Shown: positions 11,501 to 22,134, numbered from the stretch's first letter. The stretch is DNA of 64,000 bases from Siphonodentalium dalli (GCA_032622095.1 CP136066.1:183060716-183124715); one strand, 5' to 3'. Made by a program: numbers and translations. Notes: a model not told the origin generated them from the sequence alone.

Positions 11501-13723
11501 CATAAGTTATGATGGAACTTCATGGAAGTTCATAGAACGTTTCACAAATCGTCTAATCATTGGCATTAAATGCCTAATTGAGAATGCAACACACAGGTAT
11601 GATTCGATTCGATATTCGATTCAATTTCGTCGACTCGATTCGATCAAAATCTCCAATTCGCAGGACCCTAGCCGGGTTGTCGATAAAGTGTCTGTCAAAT
11701 TAAAAAGGACAATTTAACTTTTGTTATCGGGGGAATTCGCGCTACGCCAAACATCAAGCTTGTTGAAATCATCGTGTTTGGCTTTGAAAATTTCTTTAAA
11801 AGTTTGTGTGTGATATTCTTTAATATTAATTGTTTGCTTTCTGCATGCTTGCATTCGGGGAAGTGAGTAAAAACTTGACATTTTATATTGCGTGTGTTCA
11901 TTATGCACCCCAATAACAGTGGATGTGCATACTTAAGATATTTTGAACCAGTGACATACTTCCATAATTCGTATGATATGCGATTTTGTTTTCTTTTTGC
12001 TGAAGGGGCGGACAAATGTTTAGGACAGCACGCAAAAAATACTGGTAGGGTCGGTCGGGAAATCCAAACAAAAACACTGTCAAAGAAATAAGGCCAAAAT
12101 ATTACTTGCGTATCACAAAATTTGGCCATATTACCACTTGTTTTAAAGTTATCCATCTTCATCCACAATTTTGTCAGAGACCATCTGTTTGATGACTCTT
12201 TTCTGGGCCACAAATAACTACAAATTTGGAGAAATAATTTTTTTTACACCTGATCACTCTGAGCTTTGATGGGTGGGTTCCTCGACTCTAATAGTGTTCA
12301 CCCTGAAGCCAAAGAAATTGTCATTTGGGAGCGTTAATTCAGATTATGCATCTTTAATACATGTACTCACCTGTAGAATAAAGGCTCAGTATCTCAACCA
12401 CTTTCCAATCAGACTTCACGGCTGCATGTATCCTCGCCTTCTTTGTGGCAGTGGCATCGTTCTGAGGCCAGTTCGCTGTTCCCCTCAATGATTCTGTGCA
12501 AAAATCAATTACCCATTTTGTGCTGATGATCCCAGAAGGCCGACCTTTCTCATTCAAAAATTCAACCACCATATAGTGATCGCCTAAAAATGAAAGAAAT
12601 GTTTTTAAGATTTGCCAATGAACCCATAATCTATTAATGTAAATAAGGTAAACTAATATAAAATTAATTTTACGAAATTGGGTGAGTACACAATGAAGTA
12701 GCATATTAAATATAGTATATTTACACTTGAATACTGTTAAAAATGAATGCTTTATTTGTCAAATTAATCCATAGTCTATCACTGATTACAAGTTGGAATG
12801 ACCGCTTTCTCAGATTGCTGCTACCAGCGGTAAAGTTGCTCTGTATAGATTTACTGGGTGTTTGCAATTAGCGACATACAGAACAGTTTCTCAACTTTAA
12901 TAAGACATTAGCTCATTATATTAATAAGATTGTCAATCAAAGCGGGGAAATGAAACTTTCAGTGATATCCATTTTCACTGATAAGAACTGGAATCGGAAC
13001 GAAGGTTGAACTCAATTGGGACAGTGAGATTTATTCTCACTAACCACAAACATATGCTACCTGTATTTTATCCAGTGAAATATATTGTAAGCTCAATCCA
13101 AAGAAGAAAATAATTTATTTTGTTATTAGGCCAAAAAAAAAAGATACCATGTTTCCATACATCGACCAACCCTAAACTTTTTATTGATATTTTGAGAAAA
13201 AGTCAAATGTTTTTTTTTACTGTTATTACCACTACTACTGTTCATAAATATTGATCATTAGTGTGCGAAACACATGGTTTCTAACATATTCCTGTAAAAA
13301 GTGACCATGAAGTGATAGTTGTCTCAAAAGCCCCAGGTGTGTGATACACATGTAGGTTGGGATTGATGCTGGGCATGAATTTTACTATTTTTAATTTCAT
13401 GTCTGGATTGTCTGCTTTACCTGTATGTCTTGTTTGGGACTTATGGAACATACCGTACTCTTGGGTTCCAAATAAACATGCATGCACATTTAATATTGTC
13501 TTGGATTGATGAACTTATAACTGTATGCATGTACATATTCAAGTATATGGCATACATGTGAACATTTAAATAATAATAATAGTTGATGTTTTGCTCAGTT
13601 TTCCCTGTGCTATTATTTGGGTCTGGACTGTTATCAACTTTCAATGGAATTTCCCCCCGGCACTATTATTTGGAGCTAAAGAGTACTGGTAGGAACACTA
13701 TTGACAGACATGGTGGGTGTGTA

Positions 13724-13766
<43 letters not shown>

Positions 13767-16700
13767 AAAGGTTAACACCACATGTTAGATGATCAGCTAC
13801 CGTTTCCAAAAACCAGGCATGCTAGGTAGAATGTACTGGCAGCACTGGCTACCTCCAGACATATAATGGCAGTATTACAAATGTATGGGTAAAATTCTTA
13901 TAAAAAGTTAGTGACATCAATTTCGTACCAAGTTTATAGCCAAATTTATGAAAATGTGGTATATGAATAATAACAAACATACTTGAGCATGAAGTAAGTT
14001 TGATCTTTCATCAATCTTAATGTATATTTTAACTATGTTTATCAAGTAATACTTTCCCCACAACACAAGTTTTGTCACTTCGGTCGAGGTATTCAATATT
14101 TCTGAAGCTGGATGAAAAATTTCAACAACGACAAAAAATTCCCACCTACATGTACCGATACCTACCCTAATTTTTTCGCTCCATTATTGGAAACATACAA
14201 TCTTTTTTGTTTGGCCTAATGTGTAAGTATCGATCAAAAGATCTGATTCACAAACAATTCACGCATGCGCAGACTGTATACATGTAATATAGTTTAGAGC
14301 AGTGTTCGCGCTGGACCGAAAAAAACTTTAGCCAAAAGTTTAGCCAAATGAAAATTTTATTAGCCAAATGAAAAAAACTTTAGCCAAATTAAAAAAAACT
14401 ATGGTCAAATTAAATCATTGTTTTCTGGTCGGTTCACAATTAATGACTAAAACGTCAAATCTAACAGGCACAGGTAAAATACACAATAATTTAACTAATT
14501 TTGATGAACTAGAAATATTTGTTTATCTATCATTTATTAAAAATTTATCAATCTTTATGTGAAAGAGTGAGGGGGGGGGGGGTAACCCGGGATTGTCCCT
14601 CTTATAATGTCATTAATTTTTTGTTTTATATCAATATCTTTTTTAAAATCATTAAATGTTAATTATCCTTGCGAAAATATTTAAGTGACATCTGGAAACT
14701 AATAACTTAATATTGTTACGCCATTATCAAATTGCAATCTGTCATAAAAGCATGCATATTATTTTGAATGTATCGGTATTGACGACAAATAGCCACAAAA
14801 TATCTGTCGTGACTCACATTTGGCTGATTAAGCTATTGTCTTACACTTGGTGCTCATAAACCTTGGCCGTCATAAATACAATGTCATCATAAACATGCAT
14901 TGTGCAGGAGTCCCGTGAGTGACCAGACAGACAATGGGGGATTAGCGGATAAAATGTAAAATAATGATTTTTTGCTGTTTCGTGCAGAGTGACGGGTTTC
15001 CCTTTGTACTGTCCGCGATCGGGTTTCCCTTTGTACAGTCGGCGATATATTCCCACTTACGATGTTTTCGGACTAGATCGTTCACATCACAAAATTGAAA
15101 ACCCACTTGCCAAAAATTCATGCTTTCAGTCTCCATTTGGGGTCAAAAAAGGTTTAGCCAAAAGTTTAGCCAAATGAAATATTTATTATCCAAATTCAAA
15201 TAATATTAGCCATTGGCTAATTTGGCTACCGACAGCGCGAACACTGGTTTAGAGGCAGTATTTTTCTCATAAAACTCAATAAAATACATGCAACTATACA
15301 AATTTTGTATCGTCGACAAGACAGGCTATAAAAAGCCCACTTTGGAAAATTCTAGGCAGGCTGTAAGCGGGAAACCTGCCAGGAGATTTCCAGACCTGAT
15401 TTAGACCTAATATGATTCATTCATTTAAAAAATATAGTTGGTTAGCCAATATAGTTGGTTATAATTAAGTCCAAAAAAATAGGGAAATAATCAAAATATG
15501 CAAATATTGGTCCAAAAACAATTCCCCGAATACATATAAGTTGTACGAAAATCAAACTACTGGGGTACAAGAACATTTTCAAACTATTTAAATTTGTTGG
15601 TGTGAAATTTCCAACTAATGTTTCGGCAGGTACGAAATTTCCAACTGTTGAAAGTTTTGACCAAAGTTGGTGTGGGGTGGGGGGGGGGGGGGGTGAGACA
15701 CCCCAAAAATAAATGGAGGAAATGTACTACTAGCAAATTTCTACAAATTGTTTACTCGAACCCTGTCTCCTGGGGACATGATTGATAATGGAGCATCTTT
15801 GAAAACAATATTTTGAAAACTGTTATTTGTAGGATTCTGGGGTAATTTACTTCATAAATGTTGTTAATGCAAACTTTGCTGTTTATCACAAGATACCCAG
15901 TCAAGAATAACAATAATAGACTTGATGAATGCACTTAATCTATGTGAATAAATAGTAGAGAGGGTAAAGTGATATGAGTGAAACACTCATTAAATGGAGA
16001 ATAATCTTCTCCAAAGTACCGGTAGTACGTTTTTACAAATATAATATCTAAATTGACAATACACATTCATATGTATTAATTACATGTAAATGCAGTGACC
16101 CTCGATGCTGAAATCATTTTGCCAATTGGCAAGCGCCTACATGTAAATACTAACTTTATCAGTTCCATCCACCCAAACAAGTACTAGTATACAATGTATA
16201 CTAGTCTTTAAAGTTTAAGAAATAGAGATTTCCAAATGTAAGGATCAACCTTTAAATAGTTCTTCAAATTATATGAAGATATCATTTTAAAATTTAAGTA
16301 AATCACTGCGATATACCACCAACAGCTGTTTACAAACATGTTCCCATTTTTACATAAAGACTCGGAAGCAGTACTCTTGGAAACCGCTATCACTACATAA
16401 TTTCTACATTTGTAATCAGCTATTTGTAATACACGGTGGTTAATGTTCAATTTTGTATAGGTTTCTCATTTAATGAAGTATTATTATACATTCATCATAC
16501 TATAACTGTCACATTAGTCCATACTCATAGCCGCATACTGAATTACATGTAATTCCACACCGCGTCCATAATACCGTATGTGAATGTGACATGACACGAT
16601 ACAAACATTTGTTAGTTACATTTGTCAATTTCATAACTGGTGTTTATGTAAGAGCTTTTGTTTTAACACTGTGGTTTCAGTTGTTGCATATTACACTGTA

Positions 16701-19700
16701 CATTCATGTAGTTCTACTATTGTTCTGTTAAAAATAGTATGTGAACAATTTAATGCAACTAATCGACTTAGGATATCAGGTCTGTCAAATGTCAGCACAC
16801 AGTATACACAGCTGAATTCAGCAAGTTCAGCTACCGTATATAATGTGCGAATACTAACAATGCTGATCGATGTTGGTCATAACGGTTGATACGTGTAGCT
16901 ATCTTATGCATTGCGGAATACCTTGATAAACTATATTCAATATTCAGTGTCCAAAGATGCAATGTTCGGGAAATAGAAATGGCAATGCTGCTCAAATGCA
17001 ATTTGATTTGTGCTCTTTAAAATGGGGACATTATCTCTAGCCTGAGATTAACCGAGCGAGCACATCTCATCACTTTACATTTAGCTTACTCACACAATAC
17101 TGTATTGCTCAAAAACCGTCAAGAATGTCAAAATAAAAACAATAATTAAAACAATTTGAGGCCTACCGCGGTACCTACCGACCCTATTTTTTCAGCTTGT
17201 AACCCAAACATTAAATTTTCTTTGGCCTTGTGTATTTGTTTTATAAGTGATTTAGTTCACAGAAAATAGTCCCCAGGATATTAATGTTCACCTCTTGTCG
17301 TAGTTCACACAAACATCAAGATTATTGTGTCGATAAATTGCAACACTGTCATTTTTTCTTTGTGACAGGATAATAGGGTGACCTAAATTTTATTTGCAAA
17401 AACGGGGTGACACCGCGTTATAGATGGTCAATTACTTTAAGTACATGTATAGCGGTACCATGTCCAAGTGTGTCAAATCTTTATCTTTATCAAATAACGT
17501 AGCTATTGAATTTTGTTCAGCTATTGAGTTTATTTTTCGACATGAGACACCAAAATAAACAATGTTAATCACTAGCTGATTCAATGTTGATATCAGGAAG
17601 AAGATTCGATATCGAGATTCGATTCAATGCAAAATCCAAGATTCGTACTTTTGGGCCTCGACTTCAACACTTATTTACATGCAAATCTGCGGAGTAAACA
17701 TTACTAGTACAGAGTTGCACATTGAATGTGACATTCTTCTGAGTGTGACTTGATGCAGTATTGAAAACAACAGGTGTTTATATGGATGGCCCGCTTATGT
17801 TGGTGTATTTATCTTTGAATTTTATATTGATTTTTCAAATGTACCGGTACCCCGCGGGACAAAACAAGTGTCCATTGGCACCGCGGTGTATTTGCCGTTC
17901 GGCCGTGGTGTCAGAGTTTGTAACTGCAGTTGAGCACCGCGGCCGAACGGCAAGAACACCATGGCCCAACAGCAACTACACTGCGGCCGAAAGGCAACTA
18001 CACCGCAGCCGAACGGCATGTACACCGTGGTTAGATTTCTGGTTTGTATAGTCTTTTTTCAGTTTAATGAACGTACACTGTGGCAAGTACACCACGGCCG
18101 AACTGTAGTTAGTCGGTGGAGCCGCGGTGTAGTTGCATTTCAGCCGCGGTGGCAACGCTAACTGCACATGTACATGTAGTTAATGAATGCATTCGCAGAA
18201 AATAGTCCCCAGAATATTTACTGTCGACCACCGTTGTAGGGGATGTACCTACGGTAGAGATGGGCGGTACTCGGTATTTACTGTGCGGTATCGGTATCAG
18301 CTTAATACCGATTTACCGTACCGAATCAAAACTAAAAATACCGTATTTTCGGTAATGAAATTATTCATGTGTTGCCAGCGTATGTGTGTGCCTTGTCACT
18401 GTATATAAGCAACAGGAATCGGATAATTATGATAACTCGGTGTAACATGTATTAGTCTATTGCAACGTTGTTACATATAGACGTGATTAGTGGTACACAA
18501 CTAATGCACGAAAATTCGAAATGCGCTTTTGTCGTGGTATGGCGATAATCGCAGGAGGCGTGTAAATCACATTAAAAACGTAGCTCAATCGGGCTACAGT
18601 ACAGTAGACAAAACGAGCTACGTAGACCGTTTTTTATGTGTGCCCGACCTGCTAATTGGTTAAAAAAAATTCTCAAAAATATATTTATTGAAAATTTTTA
18701 CCAAACAGACCCACCAGATAAATAAATACCTCTTGCAAACAGACCCACCAGATAAATACCTGTTGTACATGTACCACATCAAATCACACTCAGAGGTATG
18801 TGCAACTCTGTTTCGCATATTCGCATGGAAATCAACAATCAACATTCTTCAAAACTCAACTGATTAATTAGCGTGTATTATCGCCTTTACCAAACTTCAC
18901 ACGGAAAAAAATAATTGGGTAACGACATTACCTCAATCGATTCTAAAACCTTACCAAACACCAGGTCTGAACAGAAATCGTGTATCACTTTTATAACAAT
19001 AAATGAAGAATTTTCCAAGCAAAAAATGTGAATTGCAAATGGCGTCGCATATCCCGAGTAAGGAATATTTTCATCCTTCTCAAGAGATGGAAATGTGTAA
19101 ACGGTTTCCATTGGTTGTTGAAACAATGCAATAGCCAATGAGAGCAAGTGTAGTATTTATTTATTTTTGTACAAACAGGCGCGTACTAAGTTTGAAGGGC
19201 CCGGGTTCTATATTAATGCCGATCGAAAATCATTATAATGTATTAATTGTATTCTAATTTCAAATCTTAATGTATTAATAAAATTGAGACATAATTATCA
19301 GATTTTAGTCGATAAAGTTTCAATATTTATTGCTGACATTAATCAAAAGCTTTAAAAATTTGTAATGCTTGGTTTACGATTACGAACCCACTCGAAATCA
19401 TATACAACTTTTTCCGTGATATTGTAAAACAACAAAATGAAACTTTTTATATTATTGGTTTAAGATCAGACTAATTAAAATATGAAGCATGTGCATGGTC
19501 ACAATGGCGGATAAAATATCGTTCTTTCACCATGTTTCCATTATATATACGGTTTTATCATTTGTATATGGAAAGATATATGCCTACCGGTACCTCAATT
19601 TAATATTTTTTTTAGTAAAATGGTGCTAGCTACATAATTTCCCCCGTCTGAATCTACTTTCTTTTTAAACCCAAATGTGCATTAACCAAGCTATTTTGTT

Positions 19701-19937
19701 GTAGTGGTCTTATCGTATTTATGAGGCAATTATTTATCTGGGCAATCAATGTAACATTTACCAAAATGTTTCAGAGAAATCAGCACGTAATGTCTGTGAA
19801 CGCTAAATGAACTACGAACGCTCTTTATTTGTCCATGTTAATGGTCAAACTAAATACATGTTTACAACTTCAAATGCCACATTTAGCTAACATATTTATA
19901 GAGTAAATTATAATTATATGCACATACCGTTGCTCAT
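5330..19937 (-). CDS. DUF4806-domain protein, spliced, 375 residues
   Basis: Eight coding exons (listed separately) join with consistent phases into one 1128-base frame. Residues about 5-75 form a VVEFL...W...YS module of the kind found at the N-terminus of many invertebrate DUF4806 proteins. Residues 80-105 are acidic and Lys/Arg-ended, 115-170 proline/threonine-rich, and 180-225 a Glu/Gln/Arg coiled coil. Residues about 226-345 match the DUF4806 pattern: a leucine-proline start, 'LGG' near 260, 'NWSG' near 287, and a C-terminal 'KWLRD'. The molecular role of DUF4806 is not established; a nuclear or chromatin-linked role is only a guess from the charged linker. The gene is split by a 7.3-kb first coding intron full of transposons. 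The main uncertainty is the tiny first coding exon. Confidence 0.82.
6296..6464 (-). other. DUF4806-family gene, coding exon 7
   Basis: 169 bases, acceptor CATTCAG, donor GAAAC|GTAAGT. Encodes residues 255-310, the DUF4806 core: LLGGDGEKEV, then a helix and NWSGIGLGKK, the Trp-x-Gly signature of the domain. Confidence 0.87.
7330..7434 (-). other. DUF4806-family gene, coding exon 6
   Basis: 105 bases, a phase-0 exon with acceptor CTGTTCCAG and donor AATCTT|GTAAGT. Encodes residues 220-254, the first part of DUF4806: a leucine-proline start followed by VLELESKL, the helix usually seen at the start of the domain. Confidence 0.85.
8285..8403 (-). other. DUF4806-family gene, coding exon 5
   Basis: 119 bases, acceptor TTCACAG, donor ATCAG|GTAAAA. 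Encodes residues 180-219, rich in Glu, Gln, Arg and Leu with heptad-like hydrophobic spacing: a short coiled coil just before the DUF4806 domain. Confidence 0.85.
8999..9213 (-). other. DUF4806-family gene, coding exon 4
   Basis: 215 bases, acceptor ATTGTTTAG, donor CGAG|GTAATG. Encodes residues 108-179: SDSEPEED acidic patch, then a proline/threonine/serine-rich, probably disordered linker. The overlapping plus-strand frame at 9013-9231 is only its antisense shadow. Confidence 0.82.
9240..9745. repeat. Tandem repeat in intron 3, about 160-bp unit, three copies
   Basis: Repeated phrases 'gatattgttgtgaaag', 'catatatcaaat' and 'accataactcaggtagaaag' recur three times with ordered spacing. Non-coding. 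A run of nine G follows at about 9750. Confidence 0.65.
9879..9978 (-). other. DUF4806-family gene, coding exon 3
   Basis: 100 bases, acceptor TTCTTCCAG, donor TTTCG|GTAAGT. Encodes residues 75-107: a short helix-like Gln/Lys/Glu stretch followed by an acidic run and a basic TKRFR end, which may act as a nuclear-localisation signal (inference). Confidence 0.82.
10605..11670. mobile_element. hAT-type non-autonomous transposon in intron 2
   Basis: The ends TAGGGCCATGCGAAT and (right, reverse complement) TAGGGTCCTGCGAAT are near-perfect inverted repeats. A perfect 8-bp target duplication GCCGGGTT sits at 10597-10604 and 11671-11678. Subterminal 'attcgattcg' words recur inside both ends (10620-10680 and 11600-11650). 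The 1066-bp interior has no transposase. It lies within the intron between coding exons 2 and 3 of the DUF4806-family gene. Confidence 0.9.
11695..12213 (-). CDS. Hypothetical 172-codon reading frame
   Basis: The longest uninterrupted frame in intron 2, on the same strand as the host gene and starting just beyond the hAT element's right flank. It encodes a basic protein with paired cysteines (FFACCPKH) and a lysine-rich C-terminal half. I recognise no domain, and no start context or splice site stands out. It could be an uncharacterised exon, a transposon remnant or a chance open frame. Confidence 0.22.
   Translation of the reverse strand: MWPRKESSNRWSLTKLWMKMDNFKTSGNMAKFCDTQVIFWPYFFDSVFVWISRPTLPVFFACCPKHLSAPSAKRKQNRISYELWKYVTGSKYLKYAHPLLLGCIMNTRNIKCQVFTHFPECKHAESKQLILKNITHKLLKKFSKPNTMISTSLMFGVARIPPITKVKLSFLI
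12245..12356. repeat. Half-copy of the TTAA foldback MITE family
   Basis: 'atcactctgagctttgatgg' and 'ggttcctcgactc' match the right arm of the element at 3753-4162, ending in a degraded 'gcatctttaat'. No left arm is present, so this is a truncated relic, directly beside coding exon 2 of the DUF4806-family gene. Confidence 0.7.
12371..12583 (-). other. DUF4806-family gene, coding exon 2
   Basis: 213 bases between a TTTTTAG acceptor and a CTACAG|GTGAGT donor, encoding residues 4-74. Contains the hydrophobic MVVEFL strand, a TKWVIDF segment and a conserved-looking SDWKVVEIL before the splice. This is the N-terminal module that usually precedes DUF4806 in these proteins. Confidence 0.85.
13129..14216. 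mobile_element. TA-flanked inverted-repeat transposon in intron 1
   Basis: Starts GGCCAAAAAAAAAAGATACC and ends with the inverse of GGCCAAACAAAAAAGATTGT; 'atgtttccaata' also pairs inside. TA dinucleotides flank both sides (13127-13128 and 14217-14218), as for Tc1/mariner-type insertion, although with so short a target the superfamily is uncertain. The interior has no transposase frame and contains an (AT)n run at 13729-13762. A relic of its right end lies at 17160-17240. Confidence 0.65.
13729..13762. repeat. (AT)n microsatellite
   Basis: About 17 uninterrupted AT dinucleotides inside the TA-flanked element. Confidence 0.95.
14300..15246. mobile_element. hAT-type MITE with CAGTGTTCGCGCTG ends, copy 1
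   Basis: The left end CAGTGTTCGCGCTG is matched exactly by the inverse right end at 15233-15246. A perfect 8-bp duplication GTTTAGAG flanks it (14292-14299 and 15247-15254). Both subterminal regions repeat the word TTTAGCCAAA several times, in inverse orientation at the two ends; these are plausible transposase-binding sites (inference). There is no transposase gene. A second, diverged copy is at 34584-35286. It lies in the long first coding intron of the DUF4806-family gene. Confidence 0.92.
15255..17159. other. Intron 1 sequence without genes
   Basis: Contains a 13-bp poly-G run near 15678 and the dispersed repeat at 15965-16150. The short frames seen here (15752-15934, 16208-16450, 16671-16889) show no family features. 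Confidence 0.4.
15965..16150. repeat. Dispersed repeat, copy B
   Basis: Diverged copy of 1925-2120: 'aaagtgatatgagtgaaaca', 'tttttacaaatataatatct' and 'aaatgcagtgaccctcg' occur in the same order and spacing. Confidence 0.55.
17160..17240. repeat. Relic of the TA-flanked element's right end
   Basis: 'ggtacctaccgaccctattt' followed by '...ttctttggcctt' parallels 14150-14216. Truncated and diverged. Confidence 0.5.
17877..18165. repeat. GC-rich inverted/direct repeat cluster (CCGCGGCCGAACGG)
   Basis: The 14-mer ACCGCGGCCGAACG and its variants recur at least six times on both strands. TTGCCGTTCGGCCGTGGTG at 17890-17908 pairs with CACCGCGGCCGAACGGCAA at 17935-17953, giving a 19-bp stem with one mismatch. 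The block is much more GC-rich than its surroundings. No convincing coding frame. Confidence 0.7.
18255..18360. repeat. GGTA/TACCG-rich palindromic sequence
   Basis: 'gggcggtactcggta ... gcggtatcggtatcagc ... ataccgatttaccgtaccg' pairs with itself. It resembles the ends of animal hAT elements that start with a 'gatgggcggta' phrase, but I find no matching second end or target duplication. Confidence 0.4.
18361..19927. other. Remaining intron 1 sequence
   Basis: Contains a two-copy 31-bp tandem unit ('caaacagacccaccagataa') at about 18700-18765 and an imperfect hairpin ('aaaacgtagctc' / 'gagctacgtagaccgttttt') at 18573-18635. The 86-codon minus frame at 18887-19147 shows no recognised domain. 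Confidence 0.4.
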
Positions 19938-19983
19938 GATGATTGCTGGTCGATGTGGTATATCACGTGTGACGATAAACAAA
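19928..19983 (-). other. DUF4806-family gene, exon with the start codon (coding exon 1)
   Basis: Acceptor TTTTACAG at the upper edge; ATG at 19937-19935; donor AACG|GTATGT. It contributes only ten coding bases (Met-Ser-Asn and one base of Gly). The phase matches the next exon exactly: the leftover G plus GC of exon 2 makes a glycine codon and opens the domain in frame. The alternative is initiation at the Met in exon 2 (residue 8). Confidence 0.62.
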
Positions 19984-20658
19984 CTGTAAAATTAAAAGGG
20001 TAATATTGGTTCTATGGGAACTTTTTTCACTATACATATTAAATTATTATATATTTCGCATGATATATGCGGACATGCAGACTATTATATAACTGAATCG
20101 AGTCTCATCCTACGACTCTCCTCCTAATTTGGTGGCAGTAAACTTCCAAATTAACCATATACATAATTTTTAGAAAAATAAACAAGACAATATGATTACT
20201 TGGTTTACTAATGTTTTAGATGGAATAAATGTAGATGCAAAGGACATAGTAATAAACAAAAATTCTGGGAAAAAGTAATATCTGTACAAGTACAAGGAAA
20301 GACAACCGACAACAATCGAACAGTTGAATTGGTTTTTAAATTGTACAAGAGTTTAAAAAAATATGTATTTACAATTTAGTTGTTGCCATAACACAATTGA
20401 AAATAACATGGAGTAAAGAAAATAAGAATTTCATCTTAGTTGCCGCACCAACACATATTAAACACCTTAAATTAATAAAATATAATTTGTATGGGGAAAA
20501 TGTTGTAGAGGGTTTAACAATCAGACTAGATGTTAATTGCCTATACTTAAAAAGTTATTAAAAACAATTGTCAAATTTATTTTGCAGAATTCCAGCTTGA
20601 ATAATAACAAACTATAATATTTAAAAAAATCAATGAGATAACAATTTTAAGTACTTAC

Positions 20659-20900
20659 ATTGTAGAGGTCTAGAAGATGTTGGTGATGGCGTAAATGTGA
20701 ATTGAACAATATATGATATGCGAGCTTCTATCAATATTGATTCTAAAAGTGTATGATACGTTTTCTTGGGGAATCTCTATATATCTCTAAAATAATCACT
20801 AGGTGAGATCGAAGCGTGTGGCATATTCTGTCCAATGGCGTTCTTGGGAAACCATGCACTTCCAACGGCTCAGTCTGAATTTTCATTCGTGCGACCAAGA
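20659..20900 (-). promoter_or_regulatory. Candidate 5' UTR exon and promoter of the DUF4806-family gene
   Basis: On the minus strand a strong donor, CTACAAT|GTAAGT, ends a putative non-coding exon at 20659. The matching acceptor is TTTTACAG| at 19986-19984, just before the exon with the ATG. Upstream, a TATATAG-like stretch lies near 20778-20786 and an ATTGG (inverted CCAAT) near 20831-20835. The transcription start is not determined. Confidence 0.4.
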
Positions 20901-21293
20901 TAAAAGATACACCGAAAACATGGGGACGCGCTCAATGTGTGAAAGTGTCATAAACCTCATACTGAGTAAATGTAAGATATAATGGGAATCCAATGCAAAT
21001 CCGTCAATGTTGTTTTAACAATCAAAGGTTTACTTCAAATCATATTGACTGATGTTTGTCGGGTCGTGTACACAGATATATTGAAGTTAGGTATTATATT
21101 CACCAATTAGTGCGGTATCACGGCGATTTGTGGCTATGTAAAAAGGGCATACTTGCAAAATATTTAACTTTCTAAAATTTATAATATAATATAATTATGC
21201 ATTCATAATATTTCATGAGAACAACTAGCTTTCTAAATTAACCAACTCCATGCATGCAAAATAAAACGATATAATTAAAAGCATGTATATAGG
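20901..21293. other. Upstream flank of the DUF4806-family gene
   Basis: AT-rich and unique; nothing recognisable beyond the possible promoter elements described at 20659-20900. Confidence 0.4.
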
Positions 21294-21664
21294 CAGGGGC
21301 GCCGGAAGAGGGGGGCAGAGGGGGCAGCTGACCCCCTGCCCTTGACCAAGGGGGGCGAGCGGGGACAGGACTTGCCCTTTTTCTGGAGACAGAAAATGCT
21401 TTTTGTGTGTTTAATCTCGTGTTTTTATAGCAAAACGTGACTTTTTTGGTCCAAATACCACCAATTTCACAAGGAATATTAATTTTTTGTCAATTTTATC
21501 ACAAAACGGCCATAAAAACCGACAAATACCATTAAAATAGGGATTTTTGCCACAATGAATTTATGGTTATTTTCCCGAGTTTGCGGAGAAAATGCCCTTT
21601 TTTGCGGAAAAGTACCCTTTTTGTAGGCTCTGCCCCCTGCCCTTGTATGCTTCCGGCGCCCCTG
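21294..21664. mobile_element. Small hAT-type MITE, 371 bp
   Basis: The ends CAGGGGCGCCGGAAG and CTTCCGGCGCCCCTG are perfect 15-bp inverted repeats. Flanks TATATAGG (21286-21293) and TAGATAGG (21665-21672) form an 8-bp duplication with one mismatch. Inner purine/pyrimidine-rich words ('ctgcccttg') recur at both ends. Non-coding; the minus-strand frame across its right edge is incidental. Confidence 0.85.
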
Positions 21665-21672
21665 TAGATAGG

Positions 21673-22134
21673 CAGAACAATTTGTGTGGCGGTTTCGAGT
21701 TATATATGATCAAAGTTTGACCAAAATACGCCCTCATCCCAAGTGCATGATATACGGTACGCCTGGCATTTGACATACTGTAGGTAGGTACTTTCGTTTC
21801 GAAAATCAATCGAATACACTCGCAAATAATTTTGAAGATGTTATGTTATTAAAGTATTTTGTTAACCATTAATGAACGGGACCAGAATGAATTAAATATG
21901 TATTAAGTTCTTATTCGGCATGGCATCGTGCAGGCAGTCGATCAGGTAAATATTGAATTGAAGTTGAAGTTCAGACTGACAGTTTGAGTTTCTAATTTCA
22001 CCATTTCGAGCTACACACAACACGTTTTCATGAATTTGATAAACAGCTAACAACTATACTGTGTTCCCATTCAGAGGTTATCATGTCAATCAGAATGATT
22101 GGTGTCATGATACCATCTTAATATAATGATAAGT
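21673..22134. other. Non-coding stretch
   Basis: I see no gene or repeat with definable ends. Confidence 0.4.

Noticed and set aside
17761-18167. Frames across the CCGCGG cluster
   Set aside because: The peptides are translations of the inverted repeat (AVEHRGRTART, GCGVVAFRP) and occur on both strands equally.
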